This document shows, one piece after another, positions 1-16,140 of a stretch of 64,000 nt of DNA. The position numbers were made by a program, and so were the translations under genes. A model generated the notes under the pieces. That model was not told where the DNA came from and searched no databases. It saw nothing but the letters and a program-made list of their open reading frames with translations. Each line of letters begins with the position of its first letter. Within the stretch, counting starts at the first letter, position 1. This stretch comes from Burkholderiaceae bacterium (GTDB lineage: Bacteria > Pseudomonadota > Gammaproteobacteria > Burkholderiales > Burkholderiaceae), in NCBI GenBank assembly GCA_947450225.1, contig CANFUO010000001.1:46918-110917 (forward strand), read 5' to 3'.

Positions 1-5
1 TGTAA

Positions 6-893
6 CTATGGTAAGTCCTCAGTAAGCACCATTAAAACTTGTTGTTGGCCAGATGAAACCTCAAGCCAGGTCACTGACAGGCCAGGGAAAGCATGAATAA
101 AGTGCTCATACTCATTACCGATTTCAAGAACAAGTGCGCCACCAGGACGCAAAAACTCTTTTGCTTGATCAAGTATCTTTTTAATTACCAACATACCATC
201 TAGTCCGCCAGCTAAAGCAATGACAGGTTCTTGAAGATACTCATGAGGTAGAAGGCTCATCGAGTTGTCATTGACATAGGGGGGGTTACATAAAATGATA
301 TCGAAAAGCTCATTTTCTGAAGGGGTAGGTAGCGCATCAAACAAGTCGCCACAAAAAAGTTCAATTGAATCAGTGAGTTGATACTTGTCTAGGTTAAGTT
401 GTGCAAGATCTAAAGCATCTTGACTAAGATCTGAGGCGCTGATTACGAGATCTGGACATGATAAAGATAACAAGATAGCTAAGGAGCCATTACCCGTGCA
501 AAGATCTAAAGCTCGCCCGCCTGGAGGGAGCCAAGTCTCTAAGACATCATCGACGATTAGTTCAGCAATATAGGACCGGGGAACAATACTTCGCTTATCA
601 CAAATAAAGTCATACCCCATTAGCCAAGCTTCACCAAGGATATAGGCTAGCGGTTGACGAGAGTCAATACGTTCTTGGACTAGGTGTTTTGCACGCTCAA
701 AAGACAACATTGGATAGGGCTCATCGAGCCTATCTAGAGCATCAATAGGGATAATATTTACGCAGTAGGACAATATCCAAAGGGCTTCACTATCAGCGTC
801 AGGAGCGCCGTGCCCAAATGATAGATCAGCCGAAGTGAGGATCTCACTCAAAACATCACAGGCATCATTAAACGAATATTGGTGGTCTGGCAC
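6..893 (-). CDS. prmB: Ribosomal protein L3 N5-glutamine methyltransferase
   Basis: SAM-dependent methyltransferase that methylates a glutamine side chain of ribosomal protein L3 in the cytoplasm. The 295-residue protein has the PrmB/HemK layout: a helical N-terminal domain (about 1-100), a glycine-rich SAM site (DLCTGNGSLAI, near 130) and the NPPY catalytic motif near 205. VPRSYIAELI before the Rossmann fold is typical of PrmB, whereas PrmC usually has a PRPETE-type motif. The start is GTG, sharing one base with the dapE stop codon, so it is translationally coupled as the last gene of dapD-(Spx-like)-dapE-prmB. The stop codon is at 6-8, so the gene is complete. Confidence 0.9.
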   Translation of the reverse strand: MPDHQYSFNDACDVLSEILTSADLSFGHGAPDADSEALWILSYCVNIIPIDALDRLDEPYPMLSFERAKHLVQERIDSRQPLAYILGEAWLMGYDFICDKRSIVPRSYIAELIVDDVLETWLPPGGRALDLCTGNGSLAILLSLSCPDLVISASDLSQDALDLAQLNLDKYQLTDSIELFCGDLFDALPTPSENELFDIILCNPPYVNDNSMSLLPHEYLQEPVIALAGGLDGMLVIKKILDQAKEFLRPGGALVLEIGNEYEHFIHAFPGLSVTWLEVSSGQQQVLMVLTEDLP

Positions 894-2065
894 TATGTAA
901 GGATTAATTCTGAAAGGGTCCGAAGATAAATATTCTTTAAAGACTCAATATCCGCTAAATTAACATTCTCATTCACTTTGTGAATAGAGGCATTAATAGG
1001 ACCAAACTCAACGACTTGTGGACAAATTTTCGCTATAAATCGTCCATCACTAGTGCCGCCCGTTGTAGAAAGCTTAGGAGTAACGCCGACTTCCTCAACA
1101 ATAGCATTGCTCAGAGCTGCGCACAAAGACCCCTCTGGGGTTAAAAAAGGTTCTCCAGCTTGATTCCAAGAGATATCGTAATGAATAGCATGTTTCTTTA
1201 AGATATCCTCGACTTGAGATATCAATCCTTGGGCGGTACTTGAAGTTGCAAAGCGAAAATTAAAGTCAATAACAGCATTACCAGGAATTACATTAAGAGC
1301 ACCTGTACCTGATTGAAAATTAGACGTTTGCCATGTTGTTGGCGGGAAATATTCATTTCCTTGATCCCATTGCATAGAGGCGAGTTCAGCAATCACTGGT
1401 GCAATTAAATGAATTGGATTTTGCGCAAGATGAGGGTAAGCAACATGACCTTGAATACCCTTAACAGTTAATTTTGCAGAAAGGGAACCTCGTCGACCAT
1501 TTTTAATCATGTCGCCAAACTTTTCAGAACTTGTCGGTTCACCAACAATACAGTAATCGAGTTTGACTTGTCTTTCTTGAAGTTTATTAACGACAACAAC
1601 CGTGCCATCCGTATTTTTGGGACCTTCCTCATCACTGGTGAGTAAAAACGCAATATTGCCGAAGTGTTGAGGATGAAGTGCAACAAACTCTTCCGTTGCC
1701 ACGACAAAAGCGGCCAACGAGCTTTTCATATCAGCAGCCCCACGTCCAAATAAATAACCATTTCTAATTTGCGGAGTAAATGGTGCAGACTCCCATTGAT
1801 CCAGTGGGCCAGGGGGAACGACATCCGTATGTCCAGCAAAAACTAAACAAGGTGCTTGACTAGCTCCTGTACCTCGACGAATTGCCCAAAGATTAGTCAC
1901 CTTAAAATCTTCAGGACCACTCATTATGGTTTCACAACTAAAGTCTAATTTTTTTAATCGACTAGCAATCAAGTCTTGAATGCCGCCATCTTGAGGTGTG
2001 ACCGAAGGATGCGCAATTAAACCTTGGGCGAGTAATTGAGTAGGTGTTAGTTGTGTCGTAATCAT
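893..2065 (-). CDS. dapE: Succinyl-diaminopimelate desuccinylase
   Basis: Zinc metallohydrolase that cleaves N-succinyl-LL-diaminopimelate to LL-diaminopimelate and succinate, in the lysine and peptidoglycan precursor pathway. It is 390 residues, normal for DapE. Visible M20-family motifs are GHTDVVPPG near 77 (metal His and Asp), [10 protein letters not shown] near 107 (bridging Asp) and TSDEEGP near 143 (catalytic Glu pair). The dimerisation domain follows at about 185-300. The ATG overlaps the upstream stop codon as ATGA, so it is coupled to the Spx-like gene. DapD, one step earlier in the same pathway, is in the same operon. Confidence 0.95.
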   Translation of the reverse strand: MITTQLTPTQLLAQGLIAHPSVTPQDGGIQDLIASRLKKLDFSCETIMSGPEDFKVTNLWAIRRGTGASQAPCLVFAGHTDVVPPGPLDQWESAPFTPQIRNGYLFGRGAADMKSSLAAFVVATEEFVALHPQHFGNIAFLLTSDEEGPKNTDGTVVVVNKLQERQVKLDYCIVGEPTSSEKFGDMIKNGRRGSLSAKLTVKGIQGHVAYPHLAQNPIHLIAPVIAELASMQWDQGNEYFPPTTWQTSNFQSGTGALNVIPGNAVIDFNFRFATSSTAQGLISQVEDILKKHAIHYDISWNQAGEPFLTPEGSLCAALSNAIVEEVGVTPKLSTTGGTSDGRFIAKICPQVVEFGPINASIHKVNENVNLADIESLKNIYLRTLSELILT

Positions 2066-2427
2066 GATTTTTTAAATACCGACTGATATACATCTTCTTT
2101 AAAACCAAGATATATTTGCTTTGAATCATCCAAAATTGGACGTTTAATCATTGATGGATTTTGTATCATTAAGCCAATTGCACTAGAAGCAACTTGTGCA
2201 TCCTGTTTTTGGGAGTCACTTAAATTACGAAAAGTCATACCTGAAGGGTTGATTAATTGTTCAATCCCAACCTGACTGAGCCATGAGTTGAGCAAGTCTG
2301 CATTAACACCCTGCTTTTTAAAATCATAAAAAGTGTAAGTAATCTGATGCATGGTCAGCCAATCACGGGCTTTTTTAACCGTTTGGCAATTAGGAATACC
2401 ATAAAGAGTAATGGAACTCACAAGCAT
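2062..2427 (-). CDS. ArsC/Spx-family thioredoxin-fold protein (YffB-like)
   Basis: Small cytoplasmic protein of 121 residues in the ArsC/Spx reductase family. It begins with a beta strand and the segment [17 protein letters not shown], in which one cysteine (Cys14) sits where the ArsC/Spx redox cysteine lies. A second conserved block, IKRPIL near 94, is typical of this family. The exact function is unknown. In many proteobacteria a YffB-like gene lies next to dapE or dapD, and that context fits here: its ATG shares a base with the dapD stop and its stop overlaps the dapE start. It is unlikely to be a true arsenate reductase, as no ars genes are nearby. Confidence 0.85.
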   Translation of the reverse strand: MLVSSITLYGIPNCQTVKKARDWLTMHQITYTFYDFKKQGVNADLLNSWLSQVGIEQLINPSGMTFRNLSDSQKQDAQVASSAIGLMIQNPSMIKRPILDDSKQIYLGFKEDVYQSVFKKS

Positions 2428-3266
2428 TAATCCCTTAAAAGTTCATTAATAGCAGTTTTAGCACGGGTCTGTGCATCCACTTTTTTCACAATCACCGCTG
2501 CATATAAACTGTATTTACCGTCACTTGAAGGAATTGATCCCGGGACAACGACTGAGCCGGCCGGAACTCTACCATAATGAACTTCACCCGTTTCACGATC
2601 ATAAATCTTTGTACTTTGGCCAATATAAACACCCATGGAAAGAACACTATTTTCTTCAATAACAACGCCTTCTACAACTTCGGATCGTGCACCAATAAAG
2701 CAGTTATCTTCAATGATTACAGGGCCAGCTTGGACAGGCTCTAGAACACCTCCGATACCAACTCCACCTGATAAATGAACATTTTTTCCAATTTGAGCAC
2801 AAGAGCCCACTGTGGCCCAAGTATCAACCATAGAGCCCTCATCTACATAGGCGCCGATGTTGACATAAGAAGGCATTAGAACAACGTTTTTGCCGATAAA
2901 AGACCCACGTCTTGCAACGGCAGGAGGGACAACACGAAAACCTCCCTTTACAAAGTCCTCTTGCGTATATTTTTCAAACTTCGAGGGTACTTTATCGAAG
3001 AAATGGGTAAAACCACCTGCATGCATTAATTCATTATCTTGTAGCTTAAAAGAAAGCAAGACAGCCTTTTTAACCCATTGGTGGACAGTCCAAATGCCGA
3101 CTGATTCGCGGGTAGCGACTCTGATCTCACCGTGATTAAGGCCTTCAATGACCTGTAGCACACTAGAACGAAGTTCTGAACTAGCATTTTGGTTAGTAAT
3201 TTGGGCGCGATCATCCCAAGCTTGATCAATGATGATTTGGAGTTTTTCTTTAGATAAGGTAGTCAT
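2427..3266 (-). CDS. dapD: Tetrahydrodipicolinate N-succinyltransferase
   Basis: Transfers succinyl from succinyl-CoA to tetrahydrodipicolinate in the succinylase branch of lysine/DAP synthesis. The 279-residue protein has an N-terminal helical domain and a left-handed beta helix of hexapeptide repeats (about 105-235, for example [15 protein letters not shown] and [12 protein letters not shown]). It is first in the four-gene minus-strand operon dapD-(Spx-like)-dapE-prmB. It faces smc across a 137-bp intergenic space that must hold both promoters. Length and motifs are normal. Confidence 0.96.
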   Translation of the reverse strand: MTTLSKEKLQIIIDQAWDDRAQITNQNASSELRSSVLQVIEGLNHGEIRVATRESVGIWTVHQWVKKAVLLSFKLQDNELMHAGGFTHFFDKVPSKFEKYTQEDFVKGGFRVVPPAVARRGSFIGKNVVLMPSYVNIGAYVDEGSMVDTWATVGSCAQIGKNVHLSGGVGIGGVLEPVQAGPVIIEDNCFIGARSEVVEGVVIEENSVLSMGVYIGQSTKIYDRETGEVHYGRVPAGSVVVPGSIPSSDGKYSLYAAVIVKKVDAQTRAKTAINELLRD

Positions 3267-3403
3267 ATAAAATTAAATGGAGAGAAGTTTGTGCTAATTA
3301 AGCTATTTATTTTATATCTTTGTAGGCAAAACATGTAAAAACTCCGAATCAATTACAAATATTGATATCATCATGTTTTATCAGTCAAAAAGTTTAGACC
3401 GTT
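3267..3403. promoter_or_regulatory. Divergent dapD / smc intergenic region
   Basis: This A+T-rich 137-bp gap separates the minus-strand dapD operon from the plus-strand smc operon, so promoters in both directions are expected. No convincing -35/-10 pair with consensus spacing could be fixed by eye. An 8-bp inverted repeat (AAAACATG and CATGTTTT) flanks the centre but is weak. Confidence 0.35.
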
Positions 3404-6400
3404 GTGAGACTCAAATCAATCAAATTAGCGGGTTTTAAGTCCTTTGTAGACCCCACCACCTTTGAATTACCTGGACAGCTTATTGGAGTTGTAGGTCCAA
3501 ACGGCTGTGGAAAATCGAACATCATTGATGCTGTCAGATGGGTATTGGGTGAATCACGTGCTAGTGAGCTGCGCGGCGAATCCATGCAAGATGTTATTTT
3601 CAACGGCTCTGGCTTACGTAAGCCTGCAGGCCGTGCAAGTGTAGAGCTTATTTTTGACAATACTGATGGTAGAGCGCAGGGGCAGTGGGCAAATTTTGGT
3701 GAAATTTCTGTAAAACGCGTACTCACGAGAGATGGGGCATCCAATTACTTAATTAATCAGCAAGTGGTGCGACGTAAAGATATTCAAGACATGTTCTTAG
3801 GGACTGGTCTTGGACCGCGTGCATATGCCATTATTGGGCAAGGAACGATTTCTCGGATTATTGAGTCAAAACCTGAAGAATTACGTGTTTTCTTAGAAGA
3901 GGCTGCTGGCGTTTCAAAATATAAAGAACGTCGTAAAGAGACAGAGGCCCGACTAGAAGATACACAAGAAAACATGACTAGAGTCAGAGATATTTTGCGT
4001 GAATTAGATGCACAACTGCAAAAACTAGAGTCACAGGCAGAAATTGCAGAGAAATTTACCGAATATCAGCACAATATGCTTGAGATGCAACAAATGCTAT
4101 GGGTCATGAGAATGGCTGAAGGTGAGCAGACTCAAACGCAGCAACTCTCGATTATTCGACAAGCTCAAGTTGAATTGGAAGAAAAAATTGCTCAAATACG
4201 ATCTATCGAGACAGAACTTGAGACAAAACGTACATATCAATATGATTTACAGAATAATGTTTCTCAGGCTCAAGGGGAATTATATGAGGTAAATGCCCAG
4301 ATCTCTCGCCTTGAATCTGAAATTAAATTTGCGAGCGAGTCCAAGCTGCGATTAGAAAACCAATTACAAAGTTTAGAGACTCAATTACTACGTTGGCAAG
4401 CACAGCATGACCATGCTAGCGAACAACATATCAAAGTAATGAATGAAATTGAACAAGCGCAGAATCAAGACGAAATCCGTCAATCGCTGCTCAAAGTCCA
4501 CGAAGCTCAACTTCCCGAGTTAGATGAGCGTTGGATTGTTTCTGAAGAACGCGTTAATCAATTTCGAAATACGTTTAACGAAAATGAAAAACAACTGGTC
4601 AGTAAAAGTGCTTTAATTCAGGGTACTGATGCACAAATTGAGCAATCCCAACAGCGCATTGTTCGTTTGCAGATTGATTTTGATAAATTAATTAAACCAA
4701 ATGAAGAGGCGCTCACTACAGCCCTTGATAGAAGTTTAAGTGCCCTTAAAAAACGTGATGAAGCGCAACTCAAATTTCAACAATCTGAACAAGCCGTTCC
4801 TGTCGCAGATAAGGCTCGTCAAGAGTCTCAGCATATACTGCAAAACGCAAATCAAGCGATTAATCAAACACAAGCGAAGCTTTCGGCTCTGAAGGGGATT
4901 CAAGAGAGAGTCCAGTCGCAAGGGAAACTCCGACCTTGGTTAGAAAAAAACAAGCTCCATGAATTACCAAGATTGTGGCAAAAGATTCAAGTAGAAAACG
5001 GTTGGGAGTCAGCTGTTGAGTCGATTTTGCGCGAGCGAACAGGCGCAATACAAACGAATAACTTAAATGAATCGATCCCTTACGTAGAACAAATTCCTCC
5101 TGGAAGGGTTGCCTGGTTTGAGTCTACAACAGAGCAAGTAACTAATAAGTCATCCCATGTAGGAAGTTTAACGCCCCTCTTAAGTAGGATTCTTGTCAAA
5201 GATTTATCGTTAAGTAATGCATTACAAGAGTGGTTAGCTAATGTATTTGTCATTGACTCGGTGTCAGATGCTTTAGCCAGACGAAAAGAACTCCCGATTG
5301 GAGGAGTGTTTGTTGCCAAATCAGGACATATCATTTCTCGAGTTGGGATTCAGTTATATGCCGAAGATAGCGAGCAGTCGGGTTTAATTGCAAGAGCCAA
5401 AGAGATTGAAAGTTTAGATTTACAAATCAAATCTGAACAGCTCATCTTGGAAGAGGCGCAAAGTGAACATGTAAGAATGCAATCGCAGTATCAGGTTACT
5501 CATCAGCAATCAATCACTGACCGTCAAGCTGCCGAACAAACTGTTAAAGATGCACACCGTTTTGAGATGGAAGCTTTACAGTTAAAGCAGGCTGAACAAG
5601 AATACGCAACAAAAGCACAGCAAGTACAAAATGATATAACTGAAACCCAGCAACTGCTTCAATCCCTCAATCAATCTCTTTTACAAAGTCGCGCTGATTT
5701 TGTAGCATTAGAGCAAGAAATTCTTGCATCTAGAGAATCTTTAGATCAAGCCCAAACTGCCCATCAAGAATTACAAAAAGCGCGCGAAGATGCTTTGCGC
5801 CATCATCAAGAGTTAGCATCAAAAGCCCAAGAATCTTCATATGAGTTGAGAACGCTGCTTCAAAGACAGGCAGATTTACAAAATGAAATGAAGATGTCTA
5901 CTGAGCAGATTGAGCAAATAAAAGCATCAGAGCAAAATATTCATCAAGATTTACAACAATACGCAAGTACGACAGTTGCCGAACAATTACAAGAACAATT
6001 AGGTATCCGATCCGAAAAGGAAAGTGCCTTAGCGCAAGCAAGAACTATTTTTGATGAGTTGATGTTTGAAATCAAAAATACAGATGAAAGTCGTATGGGT
6101 ATTGAGAAGTTTGTAGATCCGATCCGTGAAAAAATTACAGCAGCACAGCTCAAAGAACAAGCCTCGCGCCTAACAGTGGAGCAATATTCCACTTTGCTTA
6201 GCGAGAAAAATGCTGATATTGAGCTATTAAAATCAAAAATAACTGATGAGCATCGGGCTTCACAATTACAGACCCAAGTTAATCAATTACAAAGTCAAAT
6301 ACAGGCTTTAGGTCCGGTAAATATGGCGGCCTTAGACGAGTTAAAAACATCCCAAGAACGCAAGGGATTTTTAGATGCTCAATCTGCAGATTTAAACGAA

Positions 6401-6925
6401 GCGATGATGACCTTAACTGATGCCATTGCACGCATTGATATTGAAACAAGAACCTTATTACAAGACACCTTTGATCAAGTGAATCATCATTTTTCACAGA
6501 TATTCCCAGCATTATTCGGTGGTGGAACGGCTAAATTAATGATGACTGGAGAAGAGATTTTAGATTCAGGCGTTCAGGTCATGGCTCAACCACCTGGCAA
6601 GAAGAACACGACCATCCATTTATTATCTGGTGGCGAAAAGGCTTTGACAGCTATTTCCCTAGTCTTTGCGTTATTTCAACTCAATCCAGCACCATTTTGT
6701 TTACTGGATGAAGTTGATGCGCCGCTAGATGACGCCAATACTGGAAGATATGCTGACATTGTTGCCAAAATGTCGCAAAAAACACAATTTTTGTTTATTT
6801 CACACAATAAAATAACGATGGAAATTGCTAATCAATTGATTGGTGTTACGATGCAAGAGCAGGGTGTATCTAGAGTTGTTGCTGTTGATTTACAAGCCGC
6901 CACTGCATTGACCCAGAGTAGATAA
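3404..6925 (+). CDS. smc: Chromosome segregation protein SMC
   Basis: Structural maintenance of chromosomes ATPase, which forms the condensin-like ring that compacts and organises the nucleoid. At 1173 residues it is full length. Walker A (GPNGCGKSN) is near residue 32. A long coiled coil runs to a hinge domain at about 505-660, with the return coil after that. The C-terminal head carries the ABC signature LSGGEKAL near 1080 and Walker B with LLDEVDAPLD near 1105. The start is GTG, placing MRLKSIKLAGFKSF at the N-terminus as expected. It is followed 1 nt later by zipA and then ligA. No scpA or scpB is visible in this window. Confidence 0.97.
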   Translation: MRLKSIKLAGFKSFVDPTTFELPGQLIGVVGPNGCGKSNIIDAVRWVLGESRASELRGESMQDVIFNGSGLRKPAGRASVELIFDNTDGRAQGQWANFGEISVKRVLTRDGASNYLINQQVVRRKDIQDMFLGTGLGPRAYAIIGQGTISRIIESKPEELRVFLEEAAGVSKYKERRKETEARLEDTQENMTRVRDILRELDAQLQKLESQAEIAEKFTEYQHNMLEMQQMLWVMRMAEGEQTQTQQLSIIRQAQVELEEKIAQIRSIETELETKRTYQYDLQNNVSQAQGELYEVNAQISRLESEIKFASESKLRLENQLQSLETQLLRWQAQHDHASEQHIKVMNEIEQAQNQDEIRQSLLKVHEAQLPELDERWIVSEERVNQFRNTFNENEKQLVSKSALIQGTDAQIEQSQQRIVRLQIDFDKLIKPNEEALTTALDRSLSALKKRDEAQLKFQQSEQAVPVADKARQESQHILQNANQAINQTQAKLSALKGIQERVQSQGKLRPWLEKNKLHELPRLWQKIQVENGWESAVESILRERTGAIQTNNLNESIPYVEQIPPGRVAWFESTTEQVTNKSSHVGSLTPLLSRILVKDLSLSNALQEWLANVFVIDSVSDALARRKELPIGGVFVAKSGHIISRVGIQLYAEDSEQSGLIARAKEIESLDLQIKSEQLILEEAQSEHVRMQSQYQVTHQQSITDRQAAEQTVKDAHRFEMEALQLKQAEQEYATKAQQVQNDITETQQLLQSLNQSLLQSRADFVALEQEILASRESLDQAQTAHQELQKAREDALRHHQELASKAQESSYELRTLLQRQADLQNEMKMSTEQIEQIKASEQNIHQDLQQYASTTVAEQLQEQLGIRSEKESALAQARTIFDELMFEIKNTDESRMGIEKFVDPIREKITAAQLKEQASRLTVEQYSTLLSEKNADIELLKSKITDEHRASQLQTQVNQLQSQIQALGPVNMAALDELKTSQERKGFLDAQSADLNEAMMTLTDAIARIDIETRTLLQDTFDQVNHHFSQIFPALFGGGTAKLMMTGEEILDSGVQVMAQPPGKKNTTIHLLSGGEKALTAISLVFALFQLNPAPFCLLDEVDAPLDDANTGRYADIVAKMSQKTQFLFISHNKITMEIANQLIGVTMQEQGVSRVVAVDLQAATALTQSR

Positions 6926-6926
6926 A

Positions 6927-12685
<5,759 letters not shown>

Positions 12686-12689
<4 letters not shown>

Positions 12690-13531
12690 ATCAAAATAGT
12701 ACTTGGCGGGAATGTTTGTCCAAACACAGGTTTGACGATTTCGGGGGGATGTGGCGAATGTTCGGAAACCGTTAAGACTTCAACACCACTTGCTGTCACA
12801 AGAACGGTATGTTCCCATTGCGCAGATAGACTTCGATCCTTTGTTTTTACAGTCCAGAGATCAGGCATTGTTTTTATTTCCTTACGACCAGCATTAATCA
12901 TCGGCTCAATAGTAAATGTCATACCCTCTTCAAGACAAGAGCCTGTTCCTGGTTTGCCATAGTGCAAAATTTGCGGATCTTGATGAAAGACTTTACCAAT
13001 GCCATGACCACAATATTCACGAACAACTGAATAACCAGCTTTTTCAGCATGGGTTTGAATAGCATATCCAATATCACCTAGTTGAGTACCGGGTCTGACT
13101 TGAGCAATCCCCAGCCACATGCACTCATACGTTATTTGACATAGGCGGTTTGCCATAATAGAAGCATCGCCGATTAAAAACATGCGACTTGTATCACCGT
13201 AGTAGCCTTCTGGCGTGATAACGGTGATATCGAGATTAACGATATCACCAGACTTTAATACACGCTCACCGGGAATACCATGACAAATGACATCATTGAC
13301 GGAGGTACATATGGATTTTGGAAATGGGGGATATCCAGGGGGTTGATAGTTAAGAGGGGCTGGAATTGTATGTTGAACATCGCGCATATATTCATGACAC
13401 AGGGCATCAATTTTTTCGGTGCTAACACCTTCTTGAATAAAAGGAGTAATGAAGTCAAGTACTTCGCTGGCAAGTTTGCCCGCATTTCGCATGCCATTTA
13501 AGTCTGATACGTCTTTAAAAATAGATTTCAT
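12686..13531 (-). CDS. map: Methionine aminopeptidase type I
   Basis: Removes the initiator methionine from nascent proteins and uses a dinuclear metal centre. The pita-bread fold is recognisable from SVNDVICHGIPG (near 77), the metal-ligand block DITVITPEGYYGDTSRMF, the signature YCGHGIGKVFHQDP (near 168) and the late TIEPMI segment. The protein is 281 residues, slightly longer than E. coli Map because of a proline-rich C-terminal tail. It lies divergent to rpsB, the common proteobacterial arrangement, and is coupled to glnD downstream. Confidence 0.96.
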
Positions 13532-13556
13532 ACTAGAATTATCACTTAAAGTAGTC

Positions 13557-13562
13557 TATAAT
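13557..13562 (+). promoter_or_regulatory. Candidate -10 box of the rpsB-tsf operon
   Basis: A perfect TATAAT lies 124 bp upstream of the rpsB start in the map/rpsB divergent gap. The -35 at 17-bp spacing (TAGAAT) matches consensus at only three positions. The distance leaves a long 5' leader, as expected for an autoregulated ribosomal protein operon. Confidence 0.5.
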
Positions 13563-13563
13563 G

Positions 13564-13686
13564 CTAAGACTTTGTTTCGATAAACATTTTTGTTTAACAA
13601 CGAAGAATCACGAGTCAAACCATCCGGGGTGCCGCTTTTAAGCGTAATCAGGATTTGACTTTAGTTTAAACCCTAAGGAGAGAATT
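13564..13686 (+). promoter_or_regulatory. rpsB mRNA leader, candidate S2 autoregulatory element
   Basis: The leader of roughly 115 nt between the candidate promoter and rpsB contains CCGGGGTGCCG followed by a small hairpin (CGCT-TTTA-AGCG, 13633-13644) and GTAATCAGG. It ends in a strong ribosome binding site AAGGAG (13675-13680), 6 nt before the ATG. Ribosomal protein S2 is known to autoregulate rpsB-tsf through its leader in gammaproteobacteria. Whether this leader works the same way is inference. Confidence 0.45.
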
Positions 13687-14439
13687 ATGTCAGTGACTAT
13701 GCGTCAAATGCTGGAAGCCGGTTGCCATTTTGGCCATCAAACCCGTTTCTGGTCCCCTAAAATGGCCCCATTTATTTATGGCCATCGGAATAAAATCCAC
13801 ATCATCAATCTTGAGAAGACTCTTCCTATGTATGAAGAGGCAATTAAGTTTGCTAAAAATATCGCGGCCAATCGCGGCACGATTATGTTTGTAGGTACGA
13901 AGCGCCAATCCAAAGAGATTGTTGCTGAAGAAGCCACACGAGCAGGTATGCCCTTTGTAGACGCACGATGGTTAGGCGGTACATTAACTAACTTTAAAAC
14001 CGTTAAAGGCTCTATCAAGCGTTTAAAAGAAATGACTGCTGCCAAAGAAAATGGCGAGTGGGATCGATTGTCCAAAAAAGAAGCGCTGATGAATGAGCGC
14101 GAAATCGATAAATTACAAAAATCACTTGGTGGTATACAGGATATGAACGGTATCCCTGAAGCTATTTTTGTCATTGACATTGGATATCACAAAATTGCCC
14201 TTACTGAAGCCAAAAAACTCGGCATTCCTGTCATCGCAGTAGTTGATACTAATCACTCACCAGATGGTGTCGATTACATCATTCCTGGAAATGATGATTC
14301 GAGTAAAGCGGTTACTCTATATGTACGCGGTATGGCTGATGCTATCTTAGAAGGCAAGGCAAGTGCTGTTAACCAAGTATTAGAGGCAATCAAAGATACA
14401 ACCGAAGCAGAATCTGTAGAAGAAGGGCGGGAAGATTAA
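13687..14439 (+). CDS. rpsB: 30S ribosomal protein S2
   Basis: Structural protein of the small ribosomal subunit. The 250-residue sequence has the S2 signatures: [20 protein letters not shown] at the N-terminus, [12 protein letters not shown] near 70 and [21 protein letters not shown] near 190. It has an excellent ribosome binding site and precedes tsf with an overlapping TAATG stop/start, the conserved rpsB-tsf operon. Confidence 0.98.
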   Translation: MSVTMRQMLEAGCHFGHQTRFWSPKMAPFIYGHRNKIHIINLEKTLPMYEEAIKFAKNIAANRGTIMFVGTKRQSKEIVAEEATRAGMPFVDARWLGGTLTNFKTVKGSIKRLKEMTAAKENGEWDRLSKKEALMNEREIDKLQKSLGGIQDMNGIPEAIFVIDIGYHKIALTEAKKLGIPVIAVVDTNHSPDGVDYIIPGNDDSSKAVTLYVRGMADAILEGKASAVNQVLEAIKDTTEAESVEEGRED

Positions 14440-15326
14440 TGGTAGCAATTACAGCAGCAATGGTAGGGGAGCTCCGAGCAAAAACGGATGCCCCCATGAT
14501 GGAATGTAAAAAGGCATTAACTGAAGCGCAAGGTGACATGACTCGTGCTGAAGAAATTTTGCGGGTGAAATTAGGTAGTAAAGCTAGTAAAGCAGCCTCT
14601 AGGGTTACTGCAGAAGGCGTTATTACGTCCTTTATTGATGGCAAAAATGGTGCATTGATTGAAATTAATTGTGAGACTGATTTCGTATCCAAAAACGATG
14701 ATTTCTTAAAATTTACCCAAGATTGTGCCAAATTAGCAGTTCAACATCAGATGGCAAATGATGATGTAGCCACTTTGTCAACTTCCGTTATTGATGGAAA
14801 AACAGTTGAGCAAGTGCGTTCAGAACTGATTGGACGTATCGGTGAAAATATATCGATTCGTCGTTTCAAAGTATTTAATCAAGGGCACTCATTGGTATCG
14901 TATCTCCATGGAACCCGTATTGGTGTCATGGTTGAATTTACTGGGAGTGAATCAGCGGCGAAAGATGTGGCAATGCACATTGCTGCGATGAAGCCAGTTT
15001 CATTATCGACGGCAGATGTTCCAGCCGATAAGATTGCTGCAGAAAAGAGTGTTGCAGAACAAAAAGCAGCTGAATCTGGAAAGCCACCTGAGATCGTTAC
15101 TAAAATGGTTGAAGGCGCTATTCAGAAATTTTTAAAAGAAGTTTCTCTTTTAAATCAATCATTTGTAAAAAATGATAAACAAACAGTTGAACAAATGCTG
15201 AAAGAAAATAACACTACGATACACTCTTTTACGATGTATATTGTTGGTGAAGGCATTGAAAAGCGTCAAGATGATTTTGCGGCAGAAGTAGCGGCACAAG
15301 TTGCGGCTGCGAAGGGTGCGGCTTAA
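14439..15326 (+). CDS. tsf: Elongation factor Ts
   Basis: Guanine nucleotide exchange factor for EF-Tu. The 295-residue protein has the N-terminal UBA-like domain with [19 protein letters not shown], the core ENCETDFV-like segment ([14 protein letters not shown], near 77), two dimerisation subdomains and a C-terminal helical module. Its ATG shares the last base of the rpsB stop, so translation is coupled. A strong intrinsic terminator follows 18 nt after the stop. Confidence 0.97.
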   Translation: MVAITAAMVGELRAKTDAPMMECKKALTEAQGDMTRAEEILRVKLGSKASKAASRVTAEGVITSFIDGKNGALIEINCETDFVSKNDDFLKFTQDCAKLAVQHQMANDDVATLSTSVIDGKTVEQVRSELIGRIGENISIRRFKVFNQGHSLVSYLHGTRIGVMVEFTGSESAAKDVAMHIAAMKPVSLSTADVPADKIAAEKSVAEQKAAESGKPPEIVTKMVEGAIQKFLKEVSLLNQSFVKNDKQTVEQMLKENNTTIHSFTMYIVGEGIEKRQDDFAAEVAAQVAAAKGAA

Positions 15327-15344
15327 GCGTTGCTCACATCCATG

Positions 15345-15372
15345 AGAGGCGCTTTATCGGCGCCTCTTTTTT
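15345..15372 (+). terminator. Rho-independent terminator after tsf
   Basis: Perfect 8-bp G+C-rich stem (AGAGGCGC / GCGCCTCT) with a 7-nt loop, followed by a run of six T. It closes the rpsB-tsf transcription unit, although read-through into pyrH is possible. Confidence 0.9.
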
Positions 15373-15379
15373 AGCCATT

Positions 15380-15385
15380 TATAAT
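15380..15385 (+). promoter_or_regulatory. Candidate -10 box for pyrH
   Basis: TATAAT lies just after the tsf terminator and 31 bp before the pyrH ATG. No good -35 is present at 16-18 bp, where the sequence is the terminator stem itself. Only the -10 is supported. Confidence 0.4.
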
Positions 15386-15416
15386 AGAAACATGATTGTT
15401 AATAGAAAGAACCCAT

Positions 15417-16127
15417 ATGCCGGCCTATAAGAGTGTCCTTCTTAAATTATCTGGTGAAGCATTAATGGGTAATGACTCTTACGGAATCAATCCAACAACG
15501 ATTGATCAGATGGTTACTGAGATAGCAAAAGTTGTAAATCTTGGTATAAAGTTGGCGATTGTCATTGGCGGCGGTAACATTTTTAGAGGTGTTGCAGGTG
15601 GGGCTGCCGGAATGGACCGAGCAACAGCTGACTACATGGGTATGCTTGCCACGATGATGAACTCACTTGCATTGCAAGACGCTCTGCGTCAAAAAGGTGT
15701 TGAGGCTCGAGTTCAGTCTGCATTACGTATGGATCAAGTTGTTGAACCTTACATTAGACCCCGGGCAATACGTCTCATGAACGAAGGAAAAGTAGTCATT
15801 TTTGCCGCGGGTACTGGTAACCCATTTTTTACGACCGACACAGCTGCAGCATTGCGCGGTGCTGAGATGGGCGTAGACATAGTATTAAAAGCCACGAAGG
15901 TTGATGGCATCTATTCAAGTGATCCGAATAAGGATCCAGAAGCCACTTTATATCAATCGATTAGTTTTGACGAAGCCATTATTAAAAATCTACAAGTCAT
16001 GGATGCAACAGCTTTTGCGCTTTGTCGTGATCGTCAATTACCTATTAAAGTTTTTTCAATATTTAAACAAGGCTCTTTACTTCGTGTCGTCAACGGAGAA
16101 CAAGAAGGCACTTTGGTACATGTTTAA
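15417..16127 (+). CDS. pyrH: UMP kinase
   Basis: Phosphorylates UMP to UDP in pyrimidine nucleotide synthesis, as an allosteric hexamer. The product of 236 residues has the amino acid kinase fold: [10 protein letters not shown] near 10, [10 protein letters not shown] near 54, the substrate region [14 protein letters not shown] near 75 and [16 protein letters not shown] near 130. The open frame reaches back to a TTG at 15396, but the ATG at 15417 gives the canonical [14 protein letters not shown] start and is preferred. It heads a long run through frr, uppS, cdsA, dxr and rseP. Confidence 0.96.
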   Translation: MPAYKSVLLKLSGEALMGNDSYGINPTTIDQMVTEIAKVVNLGIKLAIVIGGGNIFRGVAGGAAGMDRATADYMGMLATMMNSLALQDALRQKGVEARVQSALRMDQVVEPYIRPRAIRLMNEGKVVIFAAGTGNPFFTTDTAAALRGAEMGVDIVLKATKVDGIYSSDPNKDPEATLYQSISFDEAIIKNLQVMDATAFALCRDRQLPIKVFSIFKQGSLLRVVNGEQEGTLVHV

Positions 16128-16140
16128 TTAAGGAAACATT

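Noticed and set aside
3329..3379. 8-bp inverted repeat AAAACATG/CATGTTTT between dapD and smc
   Set aside because: The arms are short, far apart and A+T rich, so chance is a fair explanation; it is only mentioned with the intergenic region.
4736..5334. Several 60-85 codon frames antisense to smc
   Set aside because: They lie wholly inside a well-conserved gene, have no family resemblance or ribosome binding sites, and are typical antisense shadows.
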